Of a stretch of 33,605 nucleotides of DNA, positions 1 to 7,429 are shown piece by piece (position 1 is the first letter of the stretch; every line of letters begins with the position of its first letter). The DNA is from CAG-488 sp051881315 (GTDB taxonomy: Bacteria > Bacillota > Clostridia > Oscillospirales > Acutalibacteraceae), in contig JBJEPQ010000044.1 in assembly GCA_051881315.1 (NCBI GenBank), positions 1 to 33,605 on the forward strand, in the 5' to 3' direction. The position numbers and the translations under genes were made by a program. The notes under the pieces are model-generated. The model was not told the origin of the DNA and did no database searches. It saw only the letters and a list, made by a program, of their open reading frames with translations.

Positions 1-74
1 AGATTTCAGTAGACCTTTCGGCTACCTTTACACAAGGGAACCGGAAAGTTTCATCGTAATTTAAAACGATATTG

Positions 75-109
75 TCTAAAATCTAACATCTAAAGTCTAA
101 TGTCTAATT
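75..109. repeat. Heptamer tandem array (TCTAANN)x5
   Basis: Five consecutive 7-base units sharing TCTAA with two variable bases (AA, CA, AG, TG, TT) run through the 3' end of the exonuclease gene, whose TAG stop (106-104, minus) lies in the last unit. Related arrays occur at 2360-2380 and 2540-2574, so this is a dispersed repeat family rather than a chance run. No terminator hairpin is seen downstream of the exonuclease, and bases 1-74 hold no gene. Confidence 0.75.
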
Positions 110-643
110 TATATCCAAGCACTTCTTTTTCAATATTTCAACCAATTCAAATGTCGTGCGGCAGTCGTCGAGGGCACGGTGGGAAGCTCCGCCGATACCG
201 AAATACTCTTTAAGATACGAGAGCTTATGACTTTGCAGATCGGGTAAAACCTCTTTGGAGAAAAGCAGAGAATCCAATGTATTGTTGGTCAGCTTCTCGC
301 CGAAAAGGAGAGCTGAGTTCCACGAAATAAACCGCATATCAAAACCGATGTTGTGTCCGACGATCGTCATGTTGCCCACAAAATCAAAGAGCTCGCACAG
401 TACGGTCGAAAGCTCCTGCGCATTTTCAAGCATTGCGTTATTTATGCCCGTCAGCCCGAATATAAACGGATCAATTATCTTGTCGGTATAAACAAGGCTT
501 GAAAATTCGTCTGTTATAATATCATTTTCTACCTTTACCGCTGAAATTTCGATTATATCGTCGGTCTGACATCTCAGTCCCGTTGTTTCGATGTCTACGA
601 CAGCGAAATCATGTGTTTTTAAAAAGTCCTGTGCTACTTTCAT
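104..643 (-). CDS. DnaQ-like DEDDh 3'-5' exonuclease (stand-alone epsilon/PolC-type domain)
   Basis: This is a single exonuclease domain of about 179 residues. ExoI (VDIETTGL) supplies Asp and Glu, ExoII (GHNIGFD) supplies an Asp, and ExoIII (HRALDDCR) supplies the His and final Asp, so all DEDDh metal and catalytic residues are present. Such proteins hydrolyse DNA or RNA 3' ends and serve in proofreading, repair or RNA turnover. The lack of a polymerase or BRCT domain argues against full PolC. The start is placed at the ATG at 643, which has AGGA about 8 bases upstream; an in-frame ATG at 652 has TAGG directly against it and is less likely. A divergent promoter with the neighbouring gene lies at 676-704. 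Family is sure; physiological role is not. Confidence 0.9.
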   Translation of the reverse strand: MKVAQDFLKTHDFAVVDIETTGLRCQTDDIIEISAVKVENDIITDEFSSLVYTDKIIDPFIFGLTGINNAMLENAQELSTVLCELFDFVGNMTIVGHNIGFDMRFISWNSALLFGEKLTNNTLDSLLFSKEVLPDLQSHKLSYLKEYFGIGGASHRALDDCRTTFELVEILKKKCLDIN

Positions 644-675
644 TTGATTCATCCTAAGTATTAAAATCCTTGATT

Positions 676-704
676 AGCATACCATATAAATAATTTGTTT
701 TCAA
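676..704 (-). promoter_or_regulatory. Sigma-A-type promoter of the exonuclease gene
   Basis: On the minus strand TTGAAA (699-704) is followed by a 17-base spacer and TATGCT (676-681). Its -35 box is only three bases from the -35 box of the divergent promoter at 708-736, so two polymerases could not easily occupy both at once. Confidence 0.65.
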
Positions 705-707
705 CTC

Positions 708-736
708 TTTACTTATTTTTTCTATTATGATAGAAT
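708..736 (+). promoter_or_regulatory. Sigma-A-type promoter of the 757-2272 gene pair
   Basis: TTTACT (708-713), a 17-base spacer and TAGAAT (731-736) are followed by the ribosome binding site GGAGGT (745-750). The predicted leader is very short, leaving little room for a riboswitch. Confidence 0.65.
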
Positions 737-756
737 AACGTACCGGAGGTGTCACA

Positions 757-1074
757 ATGTTTTTTAAAAGAAAAGTTAAAACGCCGAAAAATTACCTGAT
801 TGACGATCTGAAATTTCTGACCGACGAGGCAAAGGAAGCATTCAGAGTTCTTGAAATTACGGAGACTTCTCAGCTCATCGGGAAAGAAGCGGATAATTTT
901 TATCTTGATTACTGCGTTGAAAGCGGCGACGTTGCCGACAGAGTTATTCTATACGAAATGAGGACTGCCGTTTACTTTGCCAACATGCCCAAGCCGGACG
1001 AAAAAAAACTTCGCTGGTGGTATTGGAAAGACACTAACAAGGATAATGAGGATTTATTCAGCGATGACGACTAA
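757..1074 (+). CDS. Hypothetical protein, 105 residues
   Basis: I do not recognise a family. The ATG has a perfect GGAGGT six bases upstream and a good promoter before it, so the gene looks real. The protein begins with a basic stretch (FFKRKVKTPKNY), continues as a probably helical, acidic soluble domain with an LTDEAKEAF segment, has a tryptophan-rich patch (RWWYW) near residue 86 and ends in an acidic tail. No signal peptide or membrane segment is visible. Its last 11 bases overlap the start of the MFS gene, so the two are probably co-transcribed and translationally coupled, which hints at a shared function. Confidence 0.75.
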   Translation: MFFKRKVKTPKNYLIDDLKFLTDEAKEAFRVLEITETSQLIGKEADNFYLDYCVESGDVADRVILYEMRTAVYFANMPKPDEKKLRWWYWKDTNKDNEDLFSDDD

Positions 1075-2272
1075 AAAATATACATCAACCAAGATCGCCT
1101 GCTACACGGGATACTTTGTGCAGGCGATCATCAATAATTTAGCTTCACTTTTTTATGTAATTTTTCAAAAGGAATTCGGATTAAGCTATTCACAGATAAG
1201 CTGTCTTATCCTTATAAACTTTGTTTCACAGATCTTTATTGATTTTGCGTCGGTTAAAATCATTAAGAAAACAGGTTACAGAACAGCAACTGTTTTTGCC
1301 CATGTTTTTGCGGCATCGGGACTTATTCTTTTGGGCGTTCTTCCGAGAATGTTTGGCAACCACTTTATCGGATTGATTATCCCGATCATAATATATGCCA
1401 TCGGCTCAGGACTGATAGAGGTATTGATAAGTCCGATTATTGAAGGTCTGCCGCTTCAAAACAAGTCGGGTGAAATGGCACTTCTCCACTCCTTTTACTG
1501 TTGGGGACAAGCGTCGGTTGTTTTCATAACCACATTTGCCGTAAAATTTATCGGCGAAGAAAACTGGATCTATCTTCCGATGGTATGGGCGATCATTCCG
1601 TTCGTAAATTTGTTTGCGTTTATGAAAGTTCCGATCATTCCGCCTGTTCCCGAGGGAGAAAGCGAAATGCGTATTTCGGAGCTTTTCAGACAGCCGACCT
1701 TTATCATATGCACGGCTTTGATGCTTTGTGCCGGAGCAAGTGAGATAGCGATGGCACAGTGGGCATCGGCTTTCGCAGAGAAAAGTCTCGGTGTGAACAA
1801 ATTTACGGGCGATCTGCTCGGTCCCTGTCTGTTTGCGGTGCTTATGGGTTCGGGCAGGGTTCTGTACGGATTTTTTGGTGACAGGCTAAACATTCGGAAA
1901 GTATTGAGCTTCTGTGCAGGACTTTGTTTGTTAAGTTACCTCATCACAACTCTTGCGCCTGTTCCTATCCTCTCCCTGATAGGATGCGGACTGTGCGGAC
2001 TTTCCGCTTCAACGATGTGGCCGGGAATATTAAGCCTCGCCGCAAAGCTGTTCCCGAAAGGCGGAACGGCAATGTTCGCAATGCTTGCAATGTTCGGAGA
2101 TTTAGGCTGTTCTTCAGGTCCGCTTGTTGCCGGATTACTCTCCGACGCGGCAACCCAAAACACGGCGATAACGATGGAGCCGCTGAAATTCGGTCTTATC
2201 TTCTGTATCGCATTTCCGCTTTTAATGATTGTTCTGTTGAACTTCACAAAAGCAATGAAAAAGATAAAATAA
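1064..2272 (+). CDS. MFS transporter, sugar-permease type
   Basis: About 400 residues with roughly 12 hydrophobic segments, starting at residue 10 after a short basic N-terminus. A cytoplasmic loop with GFFGDRLNIRKV after the mid-protein segments resembles the second-half MFS motif A (GxxxDRxxxR). The general look is of the FucP/sugar-permease branch, but the substrate cannot be read from the sequence. I place the start at the ATG at 1064, with GAGG about 12 bases upstream; the ATG at 1046, with AAGGA two bases upstream, is an alternative. A longer reading from 977 would add residues that overlap the upstream gene out of frame and has no ribosome binding site. It overlaps the 757-1074 gene by 11 bases. 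Confidence 0.85.
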   Translation: MTTKKYTSTKIACYTGYFVQAIINNLASLFYVIFQKEFGLSYSQISCLILINFVSQIFIDFASVKIIKKTGYRTATVFAHVFAASGLILLGVLPRMFGNHFIGLIIPIIIYAIGSGLIEVLISPIIEGLPLQNKSGEMALLHSFYCWGQASVVFITTFAVKFIGEENWIYLPMVWAIIPFVNLFAFMKVPIIPPVPEGESEMRISELFRQPTFIICTALMLCAGASEIAMAQWASAFAEKSLGVNKFTGDLLGPCLFAVLMGSGRVLYGFFGDRLNIRKVLSFCAGLCLLSYLITTLAPVPILSLIGCGLCGLSASTMWPGILSLAAKLFPKGGTAMFAMLAMFGDLGCSSGPLVAGLLSDAATQNTAITMEPLKFGLIFCIAFPLLMIVLLNFTKAMKKIK

Positions 2273-2274
2273 AC

Positions 2275-2310
2275 AACGCCCGAACGCTTGCAGAATAGTG
2301 TCCGGGTGTT
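2275..2310 (+). terminator. Weak hairpin after the MFS gene
   Basis: AACGCCCG (2275-2282) pairs with CGGGTGTT (2303-2310), including one G-T pair, just after the MFS stop codon. Only a short T-poor tract (CAATTT) follows, so termination would be inefficient. It is the only candidate terminator for this operon. Confidence 0.35.
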
Positions 2311-2332
2311 CAATTTGTCAATCCTATAAATG

Positions 2333-2370
2333 GTTTGTGAAAACTTTTATTTTTCCTCGTCTAAAATCTA
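2333..2370. repeat. Left copy of a 38-bp direct repeat flanking the MITE-like element
   Basis: Bases 2333-2370 and 2513-2550 match at about 35 of 38 positions, beginning GTTTGTG and ending in TCTAAAATCTA. The element at 2386-2503 lies between them. The right end merges into heptamer units (2360-2380). Confidence 0.75.
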
Positions 2371-2385
2371 AAGTCTTTTTTGCCC

Positions 2386-2503
2386 TCCCCTTGAGGGGAA
2401 GGTGGCACGGAGGAACGACGTGACGGATGAGGTGTAAAAAAATTTCATCAGACTTGCTCCACCTCATCACCGCCTAACGGCGGAGCTTCCCCTCAAGGGG
2501 AAG
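2386..2503. mobile_element. MITE-like / REP-like long inverted-repeat element
   Basis: Both ends carry TCCCCTTGAGGGGAAG or its reverse complement (left about 2386-2401, right about 2487-2503). Internal arms GATGAGGTG (about 2426-2434) and CACCTCATC (about 2460-2468) give a nested hairpin. The element is about 118 bp, has no coding capacity, and has no transposase nearby. I recall similar sequences (a CCTTGAGGGGAAGGTGGCAC core) being scattered in gut Clostridia, but that copy number cannot be checked here. Confidence 0.65.
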
Positions 2504-2512
2504 CCTTGTAAA

Positions 2513-2550
2513 GTTTGTGCAAACTTTTAATTTTCATCGTCTAAAATCTA
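2513..2550. repeat. Right copy of the 38-bp direct repeat
   Basis: Partner of 2333-2370. It is followed by further heptamer units TCTAATT, TCTAATG, TCTAATA and a degenerate GCTAAAA, up to 2574. Confidence 0.75.
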
Positions 2551-2570
2551 ATTTCTAATGTCTAATAGCT

Positions 2571-2608
2571 AAAAAACTGCAAGCCTTCCTTTCGGATGAC
2601 TTGCAGTT
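2571..2608 (-). terminator. Rho-independent terminator of the dcw operon / ftsZ
   Basis: AACTGCAAG (2575-2583) pairs with CTTGCAGTT (2600-2608). On the minus strand the stem runs into a six-T tract (2576-2571), as expected for termination of transcripts leaving ftsZ. It sits about 100 bases past the ftsZ stop codon because of the duplicated segment between them. Confidence 0.8.
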
Positions 2609-2638
2609 AATTATTATATTCAGGGCAAATTAGTTGTT
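2609..2638. repeat. Downstream copy of the ftsZ 3'-end duplication
   Basis: This 30-base stretch matches 2685-2714 except at two positions. The 2685-2714 copy contains the real ftsZ stop codon and last codons; this copy lies outside the gene. Confidence 0.75.
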
Positions 2639-2684
2639 TATTTTATTTTGTTTCTTTTGTTCTTCGCTTAGTGCGACAGCCCCA

Positions 2685-2714
2685 ATTATTATATTCAAGG
2701 CAAATTAGTTATTG
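2685..2714. repeat. Gene-proximal copy of the ftsZ 3'-end duplication
   Basis: It overlaps the last codons and TAA stop of ftsZ (2707-2705) and the following 20 bases. Between the copies lies 2664-2684, which matches the right arm of the terminator at 24478-24504 in 20 of 21 bases but lacks a pairing left arm. Confidence 0.7.
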
Positions 2715-3871
2715 TCGCCCTTTTTCTTGATGATATCGTTAAGGATCACATAGAAATCCTCATCGTCAACGCCGCTCTTAGCCTGAGTCTTTGCGCCGTT
2801 TACAACGGGAGGCTCAATCGGAGCGTTTGCCGAAGCCGCAGCAGTTGAGCGGATCGGTGCGCCTGCGTTTGAAGTTGCCTTAAAGGTCGGGATTGATCCG
2901 AAATCGTCTGACGGCTTTGCATCAAAACCCGTTGCGATAACGGTGATGATGATCTCGTCCTCAAGCTTGGAGTCGAATGCAACACCCCAGGTGATGTTTG
3001 CGTCCGGATGTGCCTTCTCTGTGATGGATTCGCAAGCGTTCTCGATCTCTTCAAGACCGATATCCGGCGAAGAAGTGATGCTGATGATAACACCCTTTGC
3101 ACCTGCGATAGAGGTTTCAAGAAGCGGGCTTGATGTAGCCATTTCCGCAGCCTGAAGGCTCTTGTCCTTGCCCTTTGCGGTGCCGACGCCCATGTGAGCG
3201 TAGCCTGCGTCTCTCATTACGCTGCAAACATCGGCAAAGTCGAGGTTGACGAAGCCGGGAACTTTGATAAGCTCGGAGATACTCTTAACGCCCTGTGAAA
3301 GAACCTCATCGGCAACAAGGAATGCTTCCGAAAGAGTCTTGCAGCGGTCGCTGAGAAGCTTGAGTCTGTCGTTCGGGATAACGATAAGGCTGTCAACGTG
3401 CTCCGAAAGACGGGCAATGCCCTGCTCTGCAAGAGTGCTTCTCTTTTTGCCCTCAAACTTGAAAGGCTTTGTAACGACACCGACTGTAAGAACGCCCATT
3501 TCCTTTGCGATCTCGGCGATTATGGGAGCTGCGCCCGTACCTGTTCCGCCGCCCATGCCTGCGGTGATAAATACCATATCCGTACCCTTGAGGATGGCAG
3601 AAATTTCTTCTCTGCTCTCCTCAGCCGCCTTCTCGCCGACTTCGGGACGTCCGCCGGCACCCTGTCCTCTTGTGGACTTCTCGCCGATCTGAATTCTGTG
3701 AGTTGCCTGAGAATTGACAAGAACCTGCTTGTCCGTGTTAACTACGATAAACTCTGCACCCTGCATACCCTGAGCGATCATGGTGTTGACAGCGTTTCCG
3801 CCGCCTCCGCCGACGCCTATAACCTTGATCTGAACGGTGCTCTCGAAATCGTTATCAATTTCAAATGCCAT
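2705..3871 (-). CDS. ftsZ: Cell division protein FtsZ
   Basis: A tubulin-like GTPase that polymerises into the division ring. The 388-residue length is normal. Residues 21-25 are a glycine-rich GTP-binding turn (GGGGGNAVN) and residues 107-113 are the tubulin signature GGGTGTG. The T7 region holds NLDFADV with its catalytic Asp. After about residue 320 comes an Ala/Ser/Pro-rich linker and a C-terminal peptide (DDEDFYVILNDIIKKK). That tail differs from the common D-I-P-x-F-L form bound by FtsA, SepF and ZipA. The ATG has GGAGG eight bases upstream. It is last in the dcw operon, 127 bases after divIB, and has its own promoter at 3927-3955. ftsA is not adjacent. Confidence 0.98.
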   Translation of the reverse strand: MAFEIDNDFESTVQIKVIGVGGGGGNAVNTMIAQGMQGAEFIVVNTDKQVLVNSQATHRIQIGEKSTRGQGAGGRPEVGEKAAEESREEISAILKGTDMVFITAGMGGGTGTGAAPIIAEIAKEMGVLTVGVVTKPFKFEGKKRSTLAEQGIARLSEHVDSLIVIPNDRLKLLSDRCKTLSEAFLVADEVLSQGVKSISELIKVPGFVNLDFADVCSVMRDAGYAHMGVGTAKGKDKSLQAAEMATSSPLLETSIAGAKGVIISITSSPDIGLEEIENACESITEKAHPDANITWGVAFDSKLEDEIIITVIATGFDAKPSDDFGSIPTFKATSNAGAPIRSTAAASANAPIEPPVVNGAKTQAKSGVDDEDFYVILNDIIKKKGDNN

Positions 3872-3926
3872 TTAAATAACCTCCGTTTTATAAATCATAT
3901 TCTACTCCGAGTTTTAAACAATAGTT

Positions 3927-3955
3927 ATGATATCATACTTTTTTATCAATTTCAA
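3927..3955 (-). promoter_or_regulatory. Internal sigma-A-type promoter for ftsZ
   Basis: TTGAAA (3950-3955), a 17-base spacer and TATCAT (3927-3932) on the minus strand lie in the 127-base gap between divIB and ftsZ. This would let ftsZ be expressed apart from the long operon. Confidence 0.65.
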
Positions 3956-3998
3956 GACTATTATAACGAAAACAGCCAAAAATATTTGAAAAAATTAC

Positions 3999-4985
3999 TT
4001 ATTCATCCTCAGGAATATCCTCAGCTGTCGTTTCCTCACCGTCAGGCTCGGTTTCCTCCTCGGGAAGCGTTGTCGTTTCGTCCTCCTCGGGTTCATCCGA
4101 ATTATCGGGTGCTGTGGTTGCCGGCTGTGCCGTCACATCTTTTTTAGCCGCTGTTGTAGTTATTTCAAGAGTATCAAGCTTTTCTACATACACCTTTTTG
4201 AGTATGGAAAGATTGATTTCGCCGATCTGATTGGGATCGTTTTCGTCCTCCTCAGCAATTATTTTTTTGGCTTCGCGAAGCTTGTACTCAAGCTCCTCGC
4301 TGCTTCCGAGATAAAGTCTGTACCTGCTCTGATACTCTAAATAAATGTTTTCGGGATCGGAGATATCAATTCCGGTGATACTTCCGATGCCGGAGTTTTT
4401 AATCGCCATACGGATTGTATCGTAAAGAATTGATTCGCCGTCATCTGCAAAGCTGATTGTCTCGCCCGGATTTGCGTTAATCTTGTTTTTAACAGTCAGC
4501 AAGGTCAGTCCGTTGTTCTTAGGCTTTTCTTTTACAATTTCAAGAACCTTGCAGTTTGCATCTGCCAGAGCATAGCCCTTTGATGTTTTGAAAACAAGCG
4601 CCGCCTTATCGTCTACGACCGAGAAAGCAACCCTTCCGCTCAGAGTCTTTTTGATCTCAAGAGAAAGCACATACGGCAGCTTCTGCTCAACCTTTTCTTT
4701 CACCCTGTCCCAGTTTGTAGCCACCATATTGTCGCCTACCTCGACGCCTGCGGCTTCAATTATCTGTTCGGGCTGATAATGCTTGCCTGCCTTGGCAACC
4801 TTGACTTCGCTGACATTAAACAGCACGGTCAGGGAAAGCACGGCAAATACAGCCGCAACGACAACTACCGCAACGATCCCGAAAAGGATCCTGCGGTTGC
4901 GTGTCACAATTTTCAGTTTCTTTTCATAGCGTTCCCTCGCTTCGGGAGTCATTGACGCTATCTGTCTTGCCGTCAGCTTTTTCAT
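3999..4985 (-). CDS. divIB: Cell division protein DivIB/FtsQ
   Basis: A bitopic membrane protein that scaffolds the septal FtsLB/FtsWI complex. The 328 residues comprise a basic cytoplasmic N-terminus (to about 33), one membrane helix (about 34-56), a POTRA domain starting near VSEVKVAKAGKHYQPEQI, and a beta-rich extracytoplasmic FtsQ/DivIB domain to about residue 275. The last 50 or so residues are a low-complexity tail of Thr, Glu, Asp and Pro, which should be disordered outside the membrane. The start ATG follows the murA stop (TGA) by two bases, with AAGGA inside the end of murA. Identity rests on position in the cluster plus domain layout; DivIB and FtsQ are the same family. Confidence 0.9.
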   Translation of the reverse strand: MKKLTARQIASMTPEARERYEKKLKIVTRNRRILFGIVAVVVVAAVFAVLSLTVLFNVSEVKVAKAGKHYQPEQIIEAAGVEVGDNMVATNWDRVKEKVEQKLPYVLSLEIKKTLSGRVAFSVVDDKAALVFKTSKGYALADANCKVLEIVKEKPKNNGLTLLTVKNKINANPGETISFADDGESILYDTIRMAIKNSGIGSITGIDISDPENIYLEYQSRYRLYLGSSEELEYKLREAKKIIAEEDENDPNQIGEINLSILKKVYVEKLDTLEITTTAAKKDVTAQPATTAPDNSDEPEEDETTTLPEEETEPDGEETTAEDIPEDE

Positions 4986-4987
4986 TT

Positions 4988-6241
4988 TCAGTCAATCCTT
5001 TTTATTTTGGCTCCTATATAGTTAAGATTTTTCTCAAAAAATTCGTATCCTCTGTCAATAAAATGAATGTTTTCAACCGTTGTGCGTCCCTGTGCGCAAA
5101 GTCCTGCAACCGTCAACGCCGCTCCTGCTCTGAGGTCATGGGCGCAAACCGCCGCACCCTGAAGCCTGTTGACACCGTTGACAACGGCTATTTTATCATG
5201 CACGCTTATGTCTGCTCCCATTCGGTTCAGCTCTGCGGCGTGGCGAAAACGGTTTTCAAAAATGTTTTCGCATATGACTGTCGTACCGACCGCCGTGCTT
5301 GCCATAGTCATTATAAGCGACTGACAATCCGTCGGAAATCCGGGATAAGGCATCGTTCTGACCGTACCCATTGAATTGAGCCGATGAGGTGACGTTATCC
5401 TCAGCCTGTTTGATGAGGTGACGATCTTGCATCCGCATGTCTCAAAACACTGCAAAACAGGAGCAATGTGATTCGGAACAACATCCTCCAACAGCAAATC
5501 CGAGCCTGTCACAGCCGCCGCCGTCATAAATGTGCAGGCGGCAATTCTGTCGGGCATTACTGTGTACTGAGTTTGATGCAAACGTTCAACGCCCTCAATA
5601 TAAACGGTACTTTCGCCCGCTCCGCTTATCCTTGCGCCGCAGGAATTGAGAAACATTGCAAGATCGACAATTTCAGGTTCTCTTGCGGCATTTATTATTG
5701 TGGTAACACCAGAGCATCTCAATGAAGCAAGAATAATATTTTCCGTTGCTCCGACGCTCGGAAATGAAAGCGTTATTTTTGCGCCCTTGGTCTTAGCACA
5801 TTTACAGCAGATGTGTCCGTATTCCTCGGTAAGGCTTACTCCGAGCTTCTCCATCGCAAAAAGATGAAGGTCGATCGGTCTCATACCTATATCACAGCCG
5901 CCGGGAGCACAGATATGAGCCTCACCCGTGCGTGTGAGCAATGCGCCGAGAAAAACAATCGAGGAACGCATTTCTCTCATCAGTTCATCGGGAATATCAT
6001 TCATAATCATTCGGCTGCTGTCAACGGAAACCGAGCCGCCGCTTCGGTGAACCTCACAGCCGAGGGCTTTCAGAATTTCCAATGTTGAGTTTATATCCGT
6101 CAGCGACGGACAGTTATGTATTACGCAAGGTCTGCCGACCGCTACGGTTGCGGCAAGTATCGGAAGTGCGCTGTTCTTAGCGCCCTGCACCCTCAGTCTG
6201 CCGCCGAGTTTTCTTCCACCCTCGATTATAAAGCGTCCCAT
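4988..6241 (-). CDS. murA: UDP-N-acetylglucosamine 1-carboxyvinyltransferase MurA
   Basis: Catalyses the first committed step of peptidoglycan synthesis, adding enolpyruvate from PEP to UDP-GlcNAc in the cytoplasm. Residues 20-24 hold the conserved GAKNS with its Lys. The catalytic loop GGCDIGMRP places the fosfomycin-reactive Cys at 116, so sensitivity to that drug is expected at this residue. Length is 417 residues, normal for the family. I use the ATG at 6241 because AAGGGTG lies about seven bases upstream and the protein then begins at the family start (MGRFIIEGG); an extension to 6268 lacks a site. Inclusion of murA between murG and divIB is common in Clostridia. Confidence 0.96.
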   Translation of the reverse strand: MGRFIIEGGRKLGGRLRVQGAKNSALPILAATVAVGRPCVIHNCPSLTDINSTLEILKALGCEVHRSGGSVSVDSSRMIMNDIPDELMREMRSSIVFLGALLTRTGEAHICAPGGCDIGMRPIDLHLFAMEKLGVSLTEEYGHICCKCAKTKGAKITLSFPSVGATENIILASLRCSGVTTIINAAREPEIVDLAMFLNSCGARISGAGESTVYIEGVERLHQTQYTVMPDRIAACTFMTAAAVTGSDLLLEDVVPNHIAPVLQCFETCGCKIVTSSNRLRITSPHRLNSMGTVRTMPYPGFPTDCQSLIMTMASTAVGTTVICENIFENRFRHAAELNRMGADISVHDKIAVVNGVNRLQGAAVCAHDLRAGAALTVAGLCAQGRTTVENIHFIDRGYEFFEKNLNYIGAKIKRID

Positions 6242-6307
6242 ATACCGCACCCTTTCGGAAAATATCAATCTGTTCTCAGTTTATGATAGATCCCGAAAAG
6301 TGTTAAT

Positions 6308-7429
6308 TTAAACAATCTTGCAGATACAGTCCGTTATACGCTCCGAGGCGTCGAGAATAGCCATTTCCTTAGCGTTTCTGCCCATTTCGGCAAGTCTCTG
6401 CGGATCGGAAAGGAGCTGTTCAACCTCTCTGAGAAGTCTTTCGCCCGTAAAATCTTTTTCTTCGATAAGTATTGCGGCGTTTCTGTCCGCCATTGTTTTT
6501 GCATTGTAGTACTGATGATTTTCCGCCGCATACGGGTAAGGCACCAGTATTGACGGCTTGCCGAGAGCCTGTATCTCCGAAAGGGAGCTTGCTCCTGCAC
6601 GGCAGATTACAAGATCAGCCGCCGCAAGACAGCGATCCATATCGTTAATATATTCTCTGAGCATTATCTGCGGATTTGAGGCAAGGTCAACATCTTTTCC
6701 TATTTCTTCAATCAATGACGCTCCCGCCTTACCCGTTGCGTGCAGATAATAGCAATCCTTCTTTTCAAATCTGTTGGTTATGAGATATTTCACAGCCTCG
6801 TTGATCGCTTTTGCGCCGAGACTTCCGCCCATGGAAAGAATGAGCGGTCTTGAATCGAGCTTCATTTCAGCTCTTGCAAACTCTCTGTTTGCGTTTATTA
6901 TTTCGCCCCTGATAGGTAAGCCCGTAACTACGCACGGATTTTTCGGCTTCAGGAGCTTTTCGGCCTCTTTCGATGTGAGCATAACGCAGTCAACCTTTTT
7001 TGCAAGGCTCTTGTTTGTCACTCCGGGGAATGCGTTCTGCTCATGCACGGCTGTCGGTATGCCCATTCTTGCCGAAACGCTCAGAACAGGACCGCTGACA
7101 TATCCGCCGAAACCGATGACAACATCGGGGTTAAAATCCTTAATTATCCTCTTTGCCTGTCCCTCTGATCTTATCAGCTTTTTTACTGTTCCGATATTGT
7201 GCTTCAATCCGCTGAGGCTTATTTCACGGCTGAAGCCCTGAATGTCTATCGTTTTGAAATCGAAGCCTGCGGCAGGGACAAGCTGAGCCTCCATTCTGTC
7301 AGCCGTGCCGACAAAAAGGATTATTGACTGAGGATAATTCTCTCTTATGTAGCCTGCAACGGCAAGAGCCGGATTGATATGTCCGCCTGTTCCGCCGGTT
7401 GCAAAAAGTATTTTTTTACCGTTAAGCAT
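6308..7429 (-). CDS. murG: UDP-N-acetylglucosamine transferase MurG
   Basis: Converts lipid I to lipid II on the inner face of the membrane. Residues 11-17 are the glycine loop TGGTGGH, followed by HEQNAFPG and the second-domain loop GGSLGAKAINEA, then the nucleotide-sugar region ICRAGASSLSE and PYPYAAENHQ. The start at 7429 has GAGGG upstream and overlaps the ftsW stop by 8 bases. A longer reading to 7507 would add 26 residues encoded inside ftsW and is rejected. Length 373 residues is typical. Confidence 0.96.
   Translation of the reverse strand: MLNGKKILFATGGTGGHINPALAVAGYIRENYPQSIILFVGTADRMEAQLVPAAGFDFKTIDIQGFSREISLSGLKHNIGTVKKLIRSEGQAKRIIKDFNPDVVIGFGGYVSGPVLSVSARMGIPTAVHEQNAFPGVTNKSLAKKVDCVMLTSKEAEKLLKPKNPCVVTGLPIRGEIINANREFARAEMKLDSRPLILSMGGSLGAKAINEAVKYLITNRFEKKDCYYLHATGKAGASLIEEIGKDVDLASNPQIMLREYINDMDRCLAAADLVICRAGASSLSEIQALGKPSILVPYPYAAENHQYYNAKTMADRNAAILIEEKDFTGERLLREVEQLLSDPQRLAEMGRNAKEMAILDASERITDCICKIV

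Noticed and set aside
75..109. CRISPR array at the heptamer repeats
   Set aside because: Units are only seven bases with no spacers, and no cas genes are present.
3398..4147. 249-residue open frame on the plus strand, antisense to ftsZ and divIB
   Set aside because: It covers the well-supported ftsZ gene in the opposite direction, has no ribosome binding site or recognisable domain, and crosses the ftsZ promoter.
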